A stretch of 64,000 nt of DNA, taken from the NCBI GenBank assembly GCA_025980765.1, contig JAICXB010000009.1, positions 21,306 to 85,305 on the forward strand, given 5' to 3'. Made by a program: the position numbers and the translations under genes. Numbering within the stretch: the first letter of the stretch is position 1; each line of letters starts with the position of its first letter. Shown here piece after piece: positions 25,183-34,363 of the stretch. The notes beneath the pieces were generated by a model. The model saw only the letters and a program-made list of their open reading frames with translations, made no database searches and was not told where the DNA came from. Source of the stretch: Terriglobales bacterium. GTDB lineage: Bacteria > Acidobacteriota > Terriglobia > Terriglobales > Acidobacteriaceae.

Positions 25183-25839
25183 TTGCTGCTCTACTACATC
25201 ACCGACCGCCGGCAACTTTCACAGAACGAGGTCGAGTCACGCCGTCTGCTGCTCCATTGCATTCGCCGAGCGGCCGAAGCTACGGTCGACTTTATTCAGT
25301 TGCGAGAGCGAGATTTGCCGACTCGTGATCTGTTTGAGTTGGCGATGACAGCAGCAAGGATCGTGGAAGAAGCCAACTCCTCGCGGGATGCCAAAACCTG
25401 TTTGCTGATCAATTCACGAATGGATATCGCGGTGGCCTGCGGGGCTGCCGGGGTTCACCTGCGGGCGAGCGATCTCTCCGCTGCGGATGCGCGCTCGGTG
25501 ATGATGGCTGCCGGCCCGAGTAGGCCGGTCGTGGGCGTCTCCTGCCACAGCATGGGCGAGGTGGAGCTTGCCGAAGGACAGGGAGCGGACTTCGCAGTTT
25601 TCGGTCCGGTGTTCGAGAAGTCTGGTTCCGATTTGGCCATCCCAGGCCTACGCGGTCTCGAGCAGGTTTGCCGCAATCGGCGAGCGGCGAGACCTCCCAT
25701 GCCGGTGCTCGCCATCGGCGGCGTGGATGTGAATAATGCCGCAGCTTGTCTTGCCGCTGGAGCCCATGGCATTGCCGGAATCCGTCTTTTTCAGCGAGAG
25801 GACGTGCGCGAGTTGGTGAAAGGCTTGCGCAACGGCTGA
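25183..25839 (+). CDS. thiE: Thiamine-phosphate synthase-like protein (ThiE/TenI family)
   Basis: About 218 residues if the TTG at 25183 is the start; the frame is open upstream to 24868, but that part lies in repeat DNA and is not protein-like. A TTG at about 25162 is an alternative. TIM-barrel landmarks of ThiE: YYITDRR at the start, DFIQLRERDL (the QLR motif), GVHLRASDL, VGVSCHSMGE, DFAVFGPVFEKSG (GPIFxTxSK-like loop) and VLAIGGV followed by GAHGIAGIRLF for phosphate binding. ThiE joins the pyrimidine and thiazole phosphates of thiamine. The ThiE motif DD/E for Mg (usually a second Asp after HLGQ) appears as ASDL, and the GP..T.SK loop is changed, so it could be the TenI-like thiazole aromatase. 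No TPP riboswitch is seen. Confidence 0.75.
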   Translation: MLLYYITDRRQLSQNEVESRRLLLHCIRRAAEATVDFIQLRERDLPTRDLFELAMTAARIVEEANSSRDAKTCLLINSRMDIAVACGAAGVHLRASDLSAADARSVMMAAGPSRPVVGVSCHSMGEVELAEGQGADFAVFGPVFEKSGSDLAIPGLRGLEQVCRNRRAARPPMPVLAIGGVDVNNAAACLAAGAHGIAGIRLFQREDVRELVKGLRNG

Positions 25840-25962
25840 CAGTTTTGTAACCAAAGCGCCTGAAAGGCGGATGTCACAGGACCCGTCTCACCGCACCTGA
25901 AAAATGCGGGTTTTACCCGTCGATCTATTTTCGCTGCTCGGATTGGTCCATGCGGCATCTGA

Positions 25963-26785
25963 ATGACTGTGGATTCAGGCCCGCAGATCGAAATGATGGA
26001 AACTTCGCATGAGTCTGCCCATACGGGGATTGAGGAGCACCGGGCAGAGTCGCTGATCGGTTATCTGCGGGCGGTATTTCAGATTCGCGGATCGCTTCCC
26101 CCTTTCCGGAATGCGCCGCAACGAGCTCTGGTTCCGTGGTGCCGATCGTGAGCACGATCCCATTCCCAGTCTGTTTCGCTACGAGCATGCCAGCGATTGG
26201 GACATTCGGCGGGAGTTTCGCCGTCGCGGCGTACAGATGCTTTCGGAACGGGAACCGCAGGACCAGTGGGAATGGTACATCCTAATGCGTCACCACAATG
26301 CGCCTACGCGCCTGCTCGACTGGACTGACAGCGCTCTGATCGCTCTTTATTTTGCGTTGCGCTCGCCGTTGCCCGAGTACGTTCCACCGGCAGTCTGGGC
26401 GCTCGATCCGGTGCGCCTGAATCAGGTGGTATGCAACTGCGACTCAGTAGTTTTAAGCAATGAGCCGCAGGCGGCCGACTATCTGACCGAGTCGCAACAA
26501 GATGAACTCCGACCGGAGTTGCCCATTGCCGTGGATCCTGTTCACGTTTCGCGGCGGTTGGCAGTTCAGAGAAGCCGCTTTACCATTCACGGCACCGACC
26601 GCAATGGATTGATCACCGTTGCAGCACGAAATCCCGGCGTGCTGTTCTGCATCACCATCGCTAGCAAGTCGGCGTCGGAGATTTTCGAGGACCTGCGCAC
26701 CTGCGGGGTTTCCGAGACGACAATTTTCCCCGATCTCGAAGGCTTATCGCGTGAGCTGCTGCGCGAATGCGGGAACGAGAGCTGA
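25963..26785 (+). CDS. FRG-domain protein, N-terminus possibly frameshifted
   Basis: From the ATG at 26111 there is a 224-residue protein with the FRG hallmark: NELWFRGADREHDPIPSLFR at the start and MRHHNAPTRLLDWTDSALIA around residue 60, then LYFAL. FRG domains are named for the FRG triad and are found in proteins linked to mobile elements and phage defence, but their chemistry is not settled. Upstream, in another frame (25963-26105), lies a stretch (AESLIGYLRAVFQIRGSLPP) that looks like the usual FRG N-terminal helix. A one-base change in the CCCCC run at 26098-26102 would join the two. If the start is truly 26111, the protein lacks that helix. No nuclease or transposase gene lies beside it. 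Confidence 0.7.
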
Positions 26786-26900
26786 GGAAGCAGTGCTGCG
26801 CGAATTCTTCTCTTAGTTACTCCTAGAACCCACGCGCATGCTGCGCGTCGCATCTAAACCTTGTACCAGTCAGCAAATCCAGTAAGTCACGAGCGCCACC

Positions 26901-27248
26901 GTGCAATGGGATTCCGCCATCACTCTCGCCTACGCCGCGGAGCAGCTATTCGCCGCCTCCCAGCTTCTGACCAGCGATTTGGTTCCGGGTAGTCGCGCCC
27001 TGCGCATGGCCTATGATCGCCACATTGTTCCACTTCTCGAAAACGAACGATTCCTGCCCGAGGACATACGGGAAAAACTTATGGGAGCACACCAATCATT
27101 TGTTAGCGCGAATTGCACCGGATTGAGCCACGACTGCGCGCGCCAGCTTGCTTCAGAGTTGATGAACATTCTCAGAGACGTTAGTAGGACCCTCAATCGA
27201 AATTCCGGTCCTCCATCCTGGAATGTAATTGATGAACGCATCGCTTAG
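26901..27248 (+). CDS. Hypothetical helical protein
   Basis: A 115-residue frame starting at GTG. The translation is rich in Leu, Ala and charged residues and looks all-helical (AEQLFAASQLLTSDLVPGSR, HIVPLLENERFLPEDIREKL, CARQLASELMNILRDVSRTL). Two Cys are present. There is no signal peptide or membrane segment. I do not recognise a family. Protein-like composition and lack of a better frame support it as a gene; the neighbours give no hint. Confidence 0.5.
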   Translation: MQWDSAITLAYAAEQLFAASQLLTSDLVPGSRALRMAYDRHIVPLLENERFLPEDIREKLMGAHQSFVSANCTGLSHDCARQLASELMNILRDVSRTLNRNSGPPSWNVIDERIA

Positions 27249-27389
27249 AATTTTGCGCGAACCTCTCTTTGACTGAGCGTAGATTTGAAATCCCGCGGCG
27301 CCCTGCGTTATCTGCAGCCATGGCACGGCAGTCGACGCCAACAGCTGCGAGGGCCTGCAGCGCGCGGAACCGAGGAAAGAGAATTCGGG

Positions 27390-27782
27390 CTAGCGGTGGC
27401 CGTTCTCGCCGGCCTTGAAGATGTATTTGATATTCGCCTTATAGAGCAGCAGATTGGAGGCTCCATTGCGATTCAGCTTGATGGAGTTGCGATCGTACCA
27501 CTCGATCCAGCCATGCAATTCCTCGCCATCTTTCAGCACCACCACCATCGGGGTGCGACTCTGCATTTGTTTTTGAAAGTAGAAGGTTTCGGCATGTGTC
27601 TGCTCCGGCGCATTAGACCTGCGCGGCACGCGTTGCTCCGCACTGGTTAAACGATCACTGTCGGAGCGCTGTTGCTGGTTGGAAAGCGGCGGACGAATGA
27701 GCTTGCGACTTACGAACTCATCTGTCTCAGGGGACCGCTCTGGCGCGCGCCCGACGGCGGCGGAATTGCCGGAATCTTTCAT
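27390..27782 (-). CDS. Divergent Hfq-like (Sm-fold) protein with N-terminal extension
   Basis: A 130-residue protein. Residues about 64-128 show an Hfq/Sm-like fold: an N-terminal helix ETFYFQKQMQSRTPMVVVL, then the Sm1-like strand GEELHGWIEWYDRNSIKLN, and the Sm2-like segment LLLYKANIKYIFK, corresponding to YKHAIS in classical Hfq (the Tyr-Lys-His motif reads Tyr-Lys-Ala). Hfq hexamers bind small RNAs and U-rich ends. The first 63 residues are Arg/Ser/Gln/Pro-rich and probably disordered, which is unusual because classical Hfq starts at the helix; a downstream start cannot be excluded, but no in-frame ATG is seen before the domain. Its usual partner gene miaA is not adjacent. Confidence 0.72.
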   Translation of the reverse strand: MKDSGNSAAVGRAPERSPETDEFVSRKLIRPPLSNQQQRSDSDRLTSAEQRVPRRSNAPEQTHAETFYFQKQMQSRTPMVVVLKDGEELHGWIEWYDRNSIKLNRNGASNLLLYKANIKYIFKAGENGHR

Positions 27783-28006
27783 GGAATCTTAACTCCACAA
27801 TACATCGCATCCTCAACTTCTCGTCCCGCCAACATGCGCCTAATCTTAAGCTCCCGGCTGCCAGCTATCAGCTTCCGGTTCTCGAAAGCTTTGGCACGAA
27901 TTTGGAAGCCTTCGCGAGTCGCTGGTACCAGAATGGGTCTTCAGAGTCTATCATTGCTAGCGGCTGTCAATCTCCCAAAGTTACCCGGAAGCTGGGTGGA
28001 CGATAG

Positions 28007-29101
28007 CTATTTTTCCAACGAGGTAGCAAAGGCATCTAGCGACAGCGATCGCAAGAGATTGCGGCGCATGCCGCGCTCGACTTCCGCAAGTCGCTGCGAT
28101 GCCGACACGATCCAATCAAAATCGATCCCTTCAGCCAGGCGCCCCAGTTCACCCTGAATATCGGTGTTGCGCACCAGTTCTGGCGAACCGGATTTCAGCA
28201 TCAGCAGGTCCTCGAGCAGCGCATAGATGGTCCTTAGAAATTTTTCGATCTGTTCGCGCCCTTCGGCGCCCGCTCGATAGCTTTCCGTGATCTTGAAAAG
28301 CTCGCTGTGATCGCTTCCGCTCACAACAGTTCGCAGCACCGTGAACGCGGCGGAACGGGCCTCGACGTACTCGTTCAGTTTGAAGCTGAGTGCGCGGCCG
28401 ATGGCTCCATTGGCGAGCCGCGCAATCAATGCGCGCTGCTGCGGTTTGAGCTCCTTGCGCGCCGAAGCCAGCGCCGATTCGAGATCGGCAACCGGCAGAG
28501 CGCTCAGCGTGAAGGTTACTCCGCGCGAGCGAATCGTAGGGAGCAGTTCACCTGGATTGGTCGTAAGCAGAATGAGCGTGGCATATTCGGGCGGCTCTTC
28601 CAGCACCTTCAAAAGAGAGTTGGCCGCCTCTTTCATGAACGATGATTCCGTGAAGATGAACACCTTGCGTCGCGAGTCCACGGGCTTGTAGTAAACCGAG
28701 TCGATCACCTGGCGGACTTGCCCAATTTTGATCAGCATCTGCGGGGGATCGGGAGGAACGACCATCACTTCGGGATGCGTCTGGATCAGGATGCGAGACT
28801 CTCGTTTGTCTGCCTCGCGCATGGATTCGCGCGCTTCCACCGCTTCGGCAAAGCGTGCCTCGAGATCGTCGGCCTGCGCAATTCGCGTGCAGTTGGTGCA
28901 GCGGCCGCAAAAATCGGGCAGATCGTCGGATTGGGGACGATCCAGGCAATTGAGAGCTTTGGCGATCATCTGCGCCAAAGCATATTTGCCGGCGCCCTCT
29001 GGTCCGGCCAGGATAGCGGCATGGGGGAAGCGGTCGCGGGCGAGCATCTCGCGGATGCGGACAATGGTTTCCGTATTGCCATGAAAGTTGCTGAATGACA
29101 C
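28007..29101 (-). CDS. holB: DNA polymerase III subunit delta prime
   Basis: About 364 residues from the GTG at 29101, directly after the P450 stop; an in-frame ATG at 29119 would overlap that gene. It is a AAA+ clamp-loader subunit. Readable features: HAAILAGPEGAGKYALAQMI (Walker A region), the four-Cys zinc module CGRCTNC with an upstream Cys, LKVLEEPPEYATLILLTTNP (Walker B-like and sensor region) and TIRSRGVTFTL, the SRC-like arginine-finger motif written SRG. An insert rich in Ala, Glu and Arg lies near residues 90-110. Delta prime works with delta and tau/gamma to load the sliding clamp. In many bacteria holB follows tmk; here a P450 lies between. Confidence 0.88.
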   Translation of the reverse strand: MSFSNFHGNTETIVRIREMLARDRFPHAAILAGPEGAGKYALAQMIAKALNCLDRPQSDDLPDFCGRCTNCTRIAQADDLEARFAEAVEARESMREADKRESRILIQTHPEVMVVPPDPPQMLIKIGQVRQVIDSVYYKPVDSRRKVFIFTESSFMKEAANSLLKVLEEPPEYATLILLTTNPGELLPTIRSRGVTFTLSALPVADLESALASARKELKPQQRALIARLANGAIGRALSFKLNEYVEARSAAFTVLRTVVSGSDHSELFKITESYRAGAEGREQIEKFLRTIYALLEDLLMLKSGSPELVRNTDIQGELGRLAEGIDFDWIVSASQRLAEVERGMRRNLLRSLSLDAFATSLEK

Positions 29102-29102
29102 G

Positions 29103-30490
29103 CTAGCTACGCTCCTCAATTGTCATCTGCATTCCGTATTTGGGGCGCAGTGTGATCAGCGGCTGTGGTTGGACGCGGTGCCCCGGCACCAGGCGCAAAC
29201 GCCAGCGTTGCGCGAAAGTCGCGAGAATCAGGATGCCCTCCATCCAGGCGAAGGACTCGCCAATGCACTGGCGCGCGCCGCCTCCAAAAGGGAAGTAGCT
29301 GAAGCGTGGCCGGGCGGCTTTCGCTTCCGGCCTCCAGCGCTCGGGATCGAAGCGTTCCGGATCGGGAAAATAGCGCGAATCGCGCTGTGTGACGTACTGG
29401 CTCAAAAAGATATTCGTGCCCTTCGGCATGAAATACGGGCCGAGGGCGAAATCATCGATGGCTGTTCGACCCATCGCCCAAGCCGGCGGATACAGCCGCA
29501 TCGACTCTGCTAATACCATTTCTGTGTATTTCAGTTTTGCAACATCTTCGAAACCAAGCTCGCGGCCGGCCACAACAGCATCGACTTCCTGGTGAAAGCG
29601 GCGCTCCACTTCGGGATCCTGCGAGAGCAGATACCACGTCAGCTCAAAGCATTGGCAGTGGTTTCATATCCCGCTAGGAAGATAGTCATCACCTCATCGC
29701 GGATCTGCCGGTCAGACATTGCGCTGCCATCGTCGTAACGCGCGGCCAGAAGCATGGAGAGCAGGTCGCCGCGGTCGCCTCTATCTGCACGATGTTCCGC
29801 AATCATCCGGTACACGATGGCATCGAGCCGCGCGCGAGCTCGGCGAAAACGCCGCATTCCGGGAAGCGGATAATTCTGCAGAGTCTCGGCAAACGGAACG
29901 ATCACCAGGAAGTTGTAAAGCCGCATGATCGCGTTTACTTCACGGCTGATCGCATCGACCTCTGCGGCGACATCGGAATCGAACAGCGTTTTCGCCACGA
30001 CGTCAAGCGCAAGATGCATCATCTCCAGTGAGACGTCGAGGGTCTGCCCAGCTCGCCAGCGCCCGCGAACGTTGGTCGCTTTCCCAACAATATCTTTCCC
30101 ATATGCGGAAATCCGCTGGCGATAGAATGCGGGCTGCGCGAGACTGCGCTGCGTGCGGTGGAATGGGTCCTCACTCGTGATGAGGCCTTCGCCGATGAGC
30201 ATCTTCATTCGCTGGACGGTGCGCTCTTTGACAAAGTTTTGGTTCTGCACCACCAGGATTTCCCGAATGTATTCGGGATTGTTGAGGAGAACAACATGCC
30301 TATGGCCCAGACGGTAATGCGCCGCATCGCCGAAGGTGTGGCTCAGGTGCTGAAAGAGGCCAATAGGATTGTCAGGACGAAATCGCTTGAAGATATAGAA
30401 CCACAAATTGCGCTGCAGTCCCGGAGGAAAGACGTAGGGGCGAGGACCACTTTGGGCCGAGGCCATCGGCAGGTTTGAAGCGACGCTCAT
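29103..30490 (-). pseudogene. Cytochrome P450 gene split by a one-base frameshift
   Basis: The first part (30490-29639) encodes 283 residues that end in the I-helix motif [11 protein letters not shown] and then hit TGA. In the next frame the sequence goes on as [15 protein letters not shown], and the conserved context ALSWTWYLL is restored if one G is added at about 29638-29642. The second part has the ExxR motif ([10 protein letters not shown]), the PERF-like motif (FDPERWRPE) and the haem loop [13 protein letters not shown] with the axial Cys. Together they give a normal 462-residue P450. All catalytic motifs are intact, so the break is either recent or a sequencing error. It lies between tmk (two bases upstream) and holB. 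Confidence 0.88.
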
Positions 30491-30492
30491 GG

Positions 30493-31164
30493 TTATTGGC
30501 TCACAGCGGCGTGCTTGCTCAGCTCTGGAAACGCGACATCCACGATTTTCAGGATCTCGGTTTGGATCGACTGGATTGACCCCGGTGAAATCCGCTTCAC
30601 GCGGTGAGTATCGCGTTGCGCGATCTCCTCAAAACCGCGCTGAACTCGACGAAAGAACGAAGCGCCTTCATTTTCGAAGCGTTCTTCGTCCGCAGTGGCG
30701 TTTTGATTGCGATTGCGGGCGCGAGCGATGCTGGCGTCCAGGTCGGAATCTAGCAGCAAGGTTAGATTGGGCCAGAGATCGTGGCAAAGCTCGCGGTGAA
30801 GTTCGAGCACAATCTGCGACCCGAGTTCTCGGCCGCTGCCTTGATACGCTTCAGTGCTGTCGGTGTAACGGTCGCAGAGAACAACTCTCCTGGCGCGCAG
30901 CGCGGGGAGAATCACTTCGTCCACGTGCTGCGCGCGGTCGGCGAACATGAGCGCGAGCTCGGCGGAGGGACTCAACCCCGCAGTGCGGGAATCGAGCAGA
31001 ATTGCGCGGATGCGCTCGCCAATGGCGCTTCCGCCCGGCTCGCGTGTGGCCAGCACATCGAAGCCGCGGGCGATGAGCGTTGCCGCCAAACGTTCGATTT
31101 GCGTGGTCTTCCCGCAACCATCCAGTCCTTCAAATGTGATGAAGATGCCGCGCGACAGGGGCAT
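30493..31164 (-). CDS. tmk: Thymidylate kinase
   Basis: A 223-residue cytosolic enzyme that phosphorylates dTMP to dTDP. The P-loop FEGLDGCGKTTQ is at residues 11-22, then ATREPGGSAIGERIR (the dTMP-binding Arg-Glu-Pro loop), FADRAQHVDEVILPAL and RVVLCDRYTDSTEAYQGSGR (DRY/F motif and LID region). The length is normal. It is the first gene of a run with the P450 (gap of two bases) and holB, so the three are probably co-transcribed. There is a short-period repeat upstream, and the promoter must lie in the 31165-31371 spacer. Confidence 0.95.
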   Translation of the reverse strand: MPLSRGIFITFEGLDGCGKTTQIERLAATLIARGFDVLATREPGGSAIGERIRAILLDSRTAGLSPSAELALMFADRAQHVDEVILPALRARRVVLCDRYTDSTEAYQGSGRELGSQIVLELHRELCHDLWPNLTLLLDSDLDASIARARNRNQNATADEERFENEGASFFRRVQRGFEEIAQRDTHRVKRISPGSIQSIQTEILKIVDVAFPELSKHAAVSQ

Positions 31165-31210
31165 AGCTGAAGTCTAGCATCGGACTTGCATACTGGAAGC
31201 ACAGCTCTTT

Positions 31211-31325
31211 TGCCACGGAGGACACGGAGGAATACTGAGGAACACAGATCAGACGAGAAGGAAAAGCGGTAAGCAGCGGTGAAATCAGGTTTCCAAACCT
31301 CTGTGGCCTCCGCGTCCTCTGTGGT
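31211..31325. repeat. Facing cacggagga repeats, second locus
   Basis: The spacer upstream of tmk carries CCACGGAGGACACGGAGG at 31213-31230 and complementary units CCTCTGTGGCCTCCGCG and TCCTCTGTGG at 31298-31324, which face each other. It uses the same unit family as 3427-3543. Confidence 0.7.
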
Positions 31326-31371
31326 TAAATGACCCAGTATTTCGCACGACGCAAACTGGCAGGAGGTTCGT

Positions 31372-31620
31372 ATGCCCAGACTTGGCGATGACATCGATGA
31401 TTACTGCTCGCGTTGTCAGCGCACCACCGATCATTCCGTGGTGGTGATGTCCGGTGAAGAGGTTGAGAAGACGCGCTGTCGGACCTGCAATTACGAGCAC
31501 AGGTTTCGAAAAAACAAAGGCGGAAGGAAAGAAATGTCGGCGCAGGAGGCCTTCGCCAAGGTGCTGGCCAGCGTGAGCGGCCAGATGAGCGAAGCTCCCA
31601 AAACGAAAAAGAAACCATGA
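31372..31620 (+). CDS. Small zinc-ribbon protein
   Basis: An 82-residue protein. The motifs CSRC at residues 12-15 and CRTC at about 36-39 form a two-CxxC zinc ribbon of about 25 residues. The rest is Lys-rich, with a C-terminal basic tail. The ribosome-binding site GGAGG lies eight bases upstream of the ATG. Such ribbons bind nucleic acids or proteins; no specific role can be assigned. It stops four bases from the convergent ADOP gene. Confidence 0.72.
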   Translation: MPRLGDDIDDYCSRCQRTTDHSVVVMSGEEVEKTRCRTCNYEHRFRKNKGGRKEMSAQEAFAKVLASVSGQMSEAPKTKKKP

Positions 31621-31624
31621 TTCT

Positions 31625-34291
31625 CTACTCGTATTTCAGCGCAATTACCGGGTCTACGCGCATGGCGCGGCGCGCGGGGATGTAGCAGGCGGCGAGCGCC
31701 ACAACCAGCAAGACCACTATGCTCACAACCAGTGTGACGGGATCGTAAGCGGCCACACCATAGAGCTGTCCTTTGAGGAAGCGAGTCAGGCCGAGCGCTG
31801 CGGCCAATCCGACTGCCAGTCCCGAACACGCGAGCACGAGCCCTTCCCTCAGCACCATCTGGCTGAGATTTCCCGGCGTGGCGCCCAGCGAGGCGCGAAC
31901 TCCGAACTCACGAGTGCGGCTGGCCACCGAAAAGGAGACCACGCCAAAAACTCCCGCAGCAGCCAGCAGCAGGGCTATCAGTCCAAAGCCGCTGACCAGA
32001 TAAGTGCGAAATCTGGGTTGCTGAACTGAAGCATCAACTATCTCGGACATGGTAGCGATATCGGTAATGGGAAGGTCCTTATCGACGCTTGCGACCGACT
32101 GACGAATCGCTCCTAGCACATTCGTAAGCGGGAGTGTGCTCCTGACCACAACCATTCCACCCCAAAATGGTTCCTGATCAAACGGTACATACATCATCGG
32201 TCCGGGCTCCTGACTCAGGCCGGCATCGTGCACGTTGCCGACCACGCCAACAATTTCGTGAACCTCCGGCGAACCCGGTGGAAACCCAAACGAAATCTTC
32301 TCGCCGACCGGGTTTTTGTCGCGGAAATACATTCGCGCGAGCGACTCAGTGATGATGGCCACGTGGGGCGAGGAAGCCGTATCGTGGCGATCGAAGTTCC
32401 GGCCGCGCAACAATGGAATTCCCATTACGCGAAAGTAGTTGGGCGCGACGGAAGCATAATCGGCGGTCTGCGCTCTTTGCGCAGATGCCGGGCGGTCAGG
32501 AAAAGAGATCGGCAGGTTTACTGGAGCGTCGGCCAATGGCAGCGGGACGGCCAGGGCGGAATCCTGCATCCCTGGCTCTGCTTGAAGGCGCTCCATGAAG
32601 GCATCGGAGAACGCCGTCCACTGCTGTGGTGTGGAGTATTGATAGCGGGGCAGCGACACCTCCGCCTTCACCACATGCGCGACCGTAAAGCCGGGATTCA
32701 CCGATGTCATCTTGATCAAGCTGCGCCCCAGCAGGCCGGCTCCTGCGACCAGGACCATGGCCAGAGCGATTTCCGCGCGGGTGAGCAAACCGCGCAGCCG
32801 CATGCCGCCACGGTCGGCGCCGGATTGGGCTGCGTTGCTCTTCAGGTTTGACTGCACGTCAGCTCCGGCAGTCAGCAGCGCGGGAGCCATGCCAAACCCG
32901 ATGCTCACGGCCAGGGAGAGCAACAATGCGAATCCCACGACCCAGCCGTCGAGCTGCGCGGGTTGCGTCGCCGGCGCATCCGCAGGCAGGAATGACACGA
33001 GCGCCCGCGTGCTCCAGGATCCAAGAGCTAAGCCGGCAGCGGCCCCAAGCAAACCAAGCACGACGCTTTCGGTCAAGAATTGCCGCACGATGCGTCCGCG
33101 GCCGGCACCGAAGGCTTGCCGCACTGCGACTTCCCGAATGCGCGAAGTCGCGCGCGCCAGGAGCAGATTGGCAATGTTGACGCAGGCCAGCAAAAGCACC
33201 AGCGCGACGGCGCCGAGAAGCACCAGCAGCGGAGCTTTCATATCGCCGACGAGCACCGCCTGCAGTGGCACCACGCGCGGTTTCCAGCCGCCATCCTCGG
33301 CTGGAAACTGCTCCCGAAGCCGCTGCGTAAGCGCATCCATCTGCGACTTCACACTTACCAGCGAGGCGCCGGGACGCAACCTGCCCACCACCGGCACAAA
33401 ATGCAACGCGGGTTTTTCCATCCACGGCCCGAAAAGCGGATCTTGAACCAGAGGGATCCAAATCTCCTGATGCAAGCCAAAAATGGGAACTCGAAAGCGG
33501 CCGGGCATAATTCCCACAACGGTAAAGGCCCGCTGGTCGAGATGAATGGAATGGCCCAGAATGTTTGGATCCGCGCCGAAGCGGGTGCGCCACAGCCCTT
33601 CGCTGAGCAGCACGACTGCGCCGGCGCCCTTTTTGTTGTCTCCGGGAAAAAGGTAGCGTCCTTGGAGCGGACTTACTCCGAGCAGGGAAAACATCCCCGG
33701 TGTGACGCTAACAGTGGTGACCACCGTCGGATCGCCCGCGCCAGTCAGGGTGAGGTCATGGCGATCGGCTCCCGCCACCTCCGCAAAAATCCCGCTTTGC
33801 TCGAGAGCCTCGAAATCCCGATAAGAGAAGCCGTTCGCTTTGATTCCCTGCTGGGCATTGGCTTCGAGCACACTGATCAGTTGGTCGGCATGAGGATAAG
33901 GCAGCGGCTGTAGCAGCACCGCGTTGACGACGCTGAAGATTGCCGTGTTTGCGCCGATGGCAAGTGCCAGAGTGAGGACCACGGCGCAGGTGAAACCCGG
34001 TGACTTGCGCAGCAGGCGAAACCCATAGCCGAGGTCTTGACGCAGGTTGTCGATCCAGTTCCACCCCCATGCCTCGTGGATCTCTTCCCGCAATCGCAGA
34101 GTGCTCCCGAATCTGCGATGCGCTGCAACGCGGGCTTCATCTATCTGTCTGCCATCATGGCGGAGTTCACGAGCACGCAGTTCGCGATGTAGGCGCATTT
34201 CTTCGTCGAGTTCCTGGTTAAAGTGCTCGCGATTCGCGAAGAGCATGCGAACGCGTCTGAGGTTCTCAAGCACCCATTCCCAGAAGTCCAT
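31625..34291 (-). CDS. ADOP-family duplicated permease (copy 2), PadR-linked
   Basis: I choose the ATG at 34291 (GGGAG upstream), giving 888 residues, over an in-frame GTG at 34315. A cytosolic N-terminal prefix of about 75 residues (NREHFNQELDEEMRLHREL and AAHRRFGSTLRLREEIHEA) precedes the first TM helix. Then come a MacB-like periplasmic domain, an FtsX module with VNIANLLLARATSRIREVAV, a second periplasmic domain and a final FtsX module (RTREFGVRASLGATPGNLSQ), ending YIPARRAMRVDPVIALKYE. No ATPase gene is near. A PadR gene precedes it by 72 bases on the same strand. Confidence 0.92.
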   Translation of the reverse strand: MDFWEWVLENLRRVRMLFANREHFNQELDEEMRLHRELRARELRHDGRQIDEARVAAHRRFGSTLRLREEIHEAWGWNWIDNLRQDLGYGFRLLRKSPGFTCAVVLTLALAIGANTAIFSVVNAVLLQPLPYPHADQLISVLEANAQQGIKANGFSYRDFEALEQSGIFAEVAGADRHDLTLTGAGDPTVVTTVSVTPGMFSLLGVSPLQGRYLFPGDNKKGAGAVVLLSEGLWRTRFGADPNILGHSIHLDQRAFTVVGIMPGRFRVPIFGLHQEIWIPLVQDPLFGPWMEKPALHFVPVVGRLRPGASLVSVKSQMDALTQRLREQFPAEDGGWKPRVVPLQAVLVGDMKAPLLVLLGAVALVLLLACVNIANLLLARATSRIREVAVRQAFGAGRGRIVRQFLTESVVLGLLGAAAGLALGSWSTRALVSFLPADAPATQPAQLDGWVVGFALLLSLAVSIGFGMAPALLTAGADVQSNLKSNAAQSGADRGGMRLRGLLTRAEIALAMVLVAGAGLLGRSLIKMTSVNPGFTVAHVVKAEVSLPRYQYSTPQQWTAFSDAFMERLQAEPGMQDSALAVPLPLADAPVNLPISFPDRPASAQRAQTADYASVAPNYFRVMGIPLLRGRNFDRHDTASSPHVAIITESLARMYFRDKNPVGEKISFGFPPGSPEVHEIVGVVGNVHDAGLSQEPGPMMYVPFDQEPFWGGMVVVRSTLPLTNVLGAIRQSVASVDKDLPITDIATMSEIVDASVQQPRFRTYLVSGFGLIALLLAAAGVFGVVSFSVASRTREFGVRASLGATPGNLSQMVLREGLVLACSGLAVGLAAALGLTRFLKGQLYGVAAYDPVTLVVSIVVLLVVALAACYIPARRAMRVDPVIALKYE

Positions 34292-34363
34292 CTTCTTCTC
34301 CCAATTCAGTACCACGCCCAGTGGCAGGGGGCCAGGTTACCGGTCCGCTTCCGCGGATCGTAC

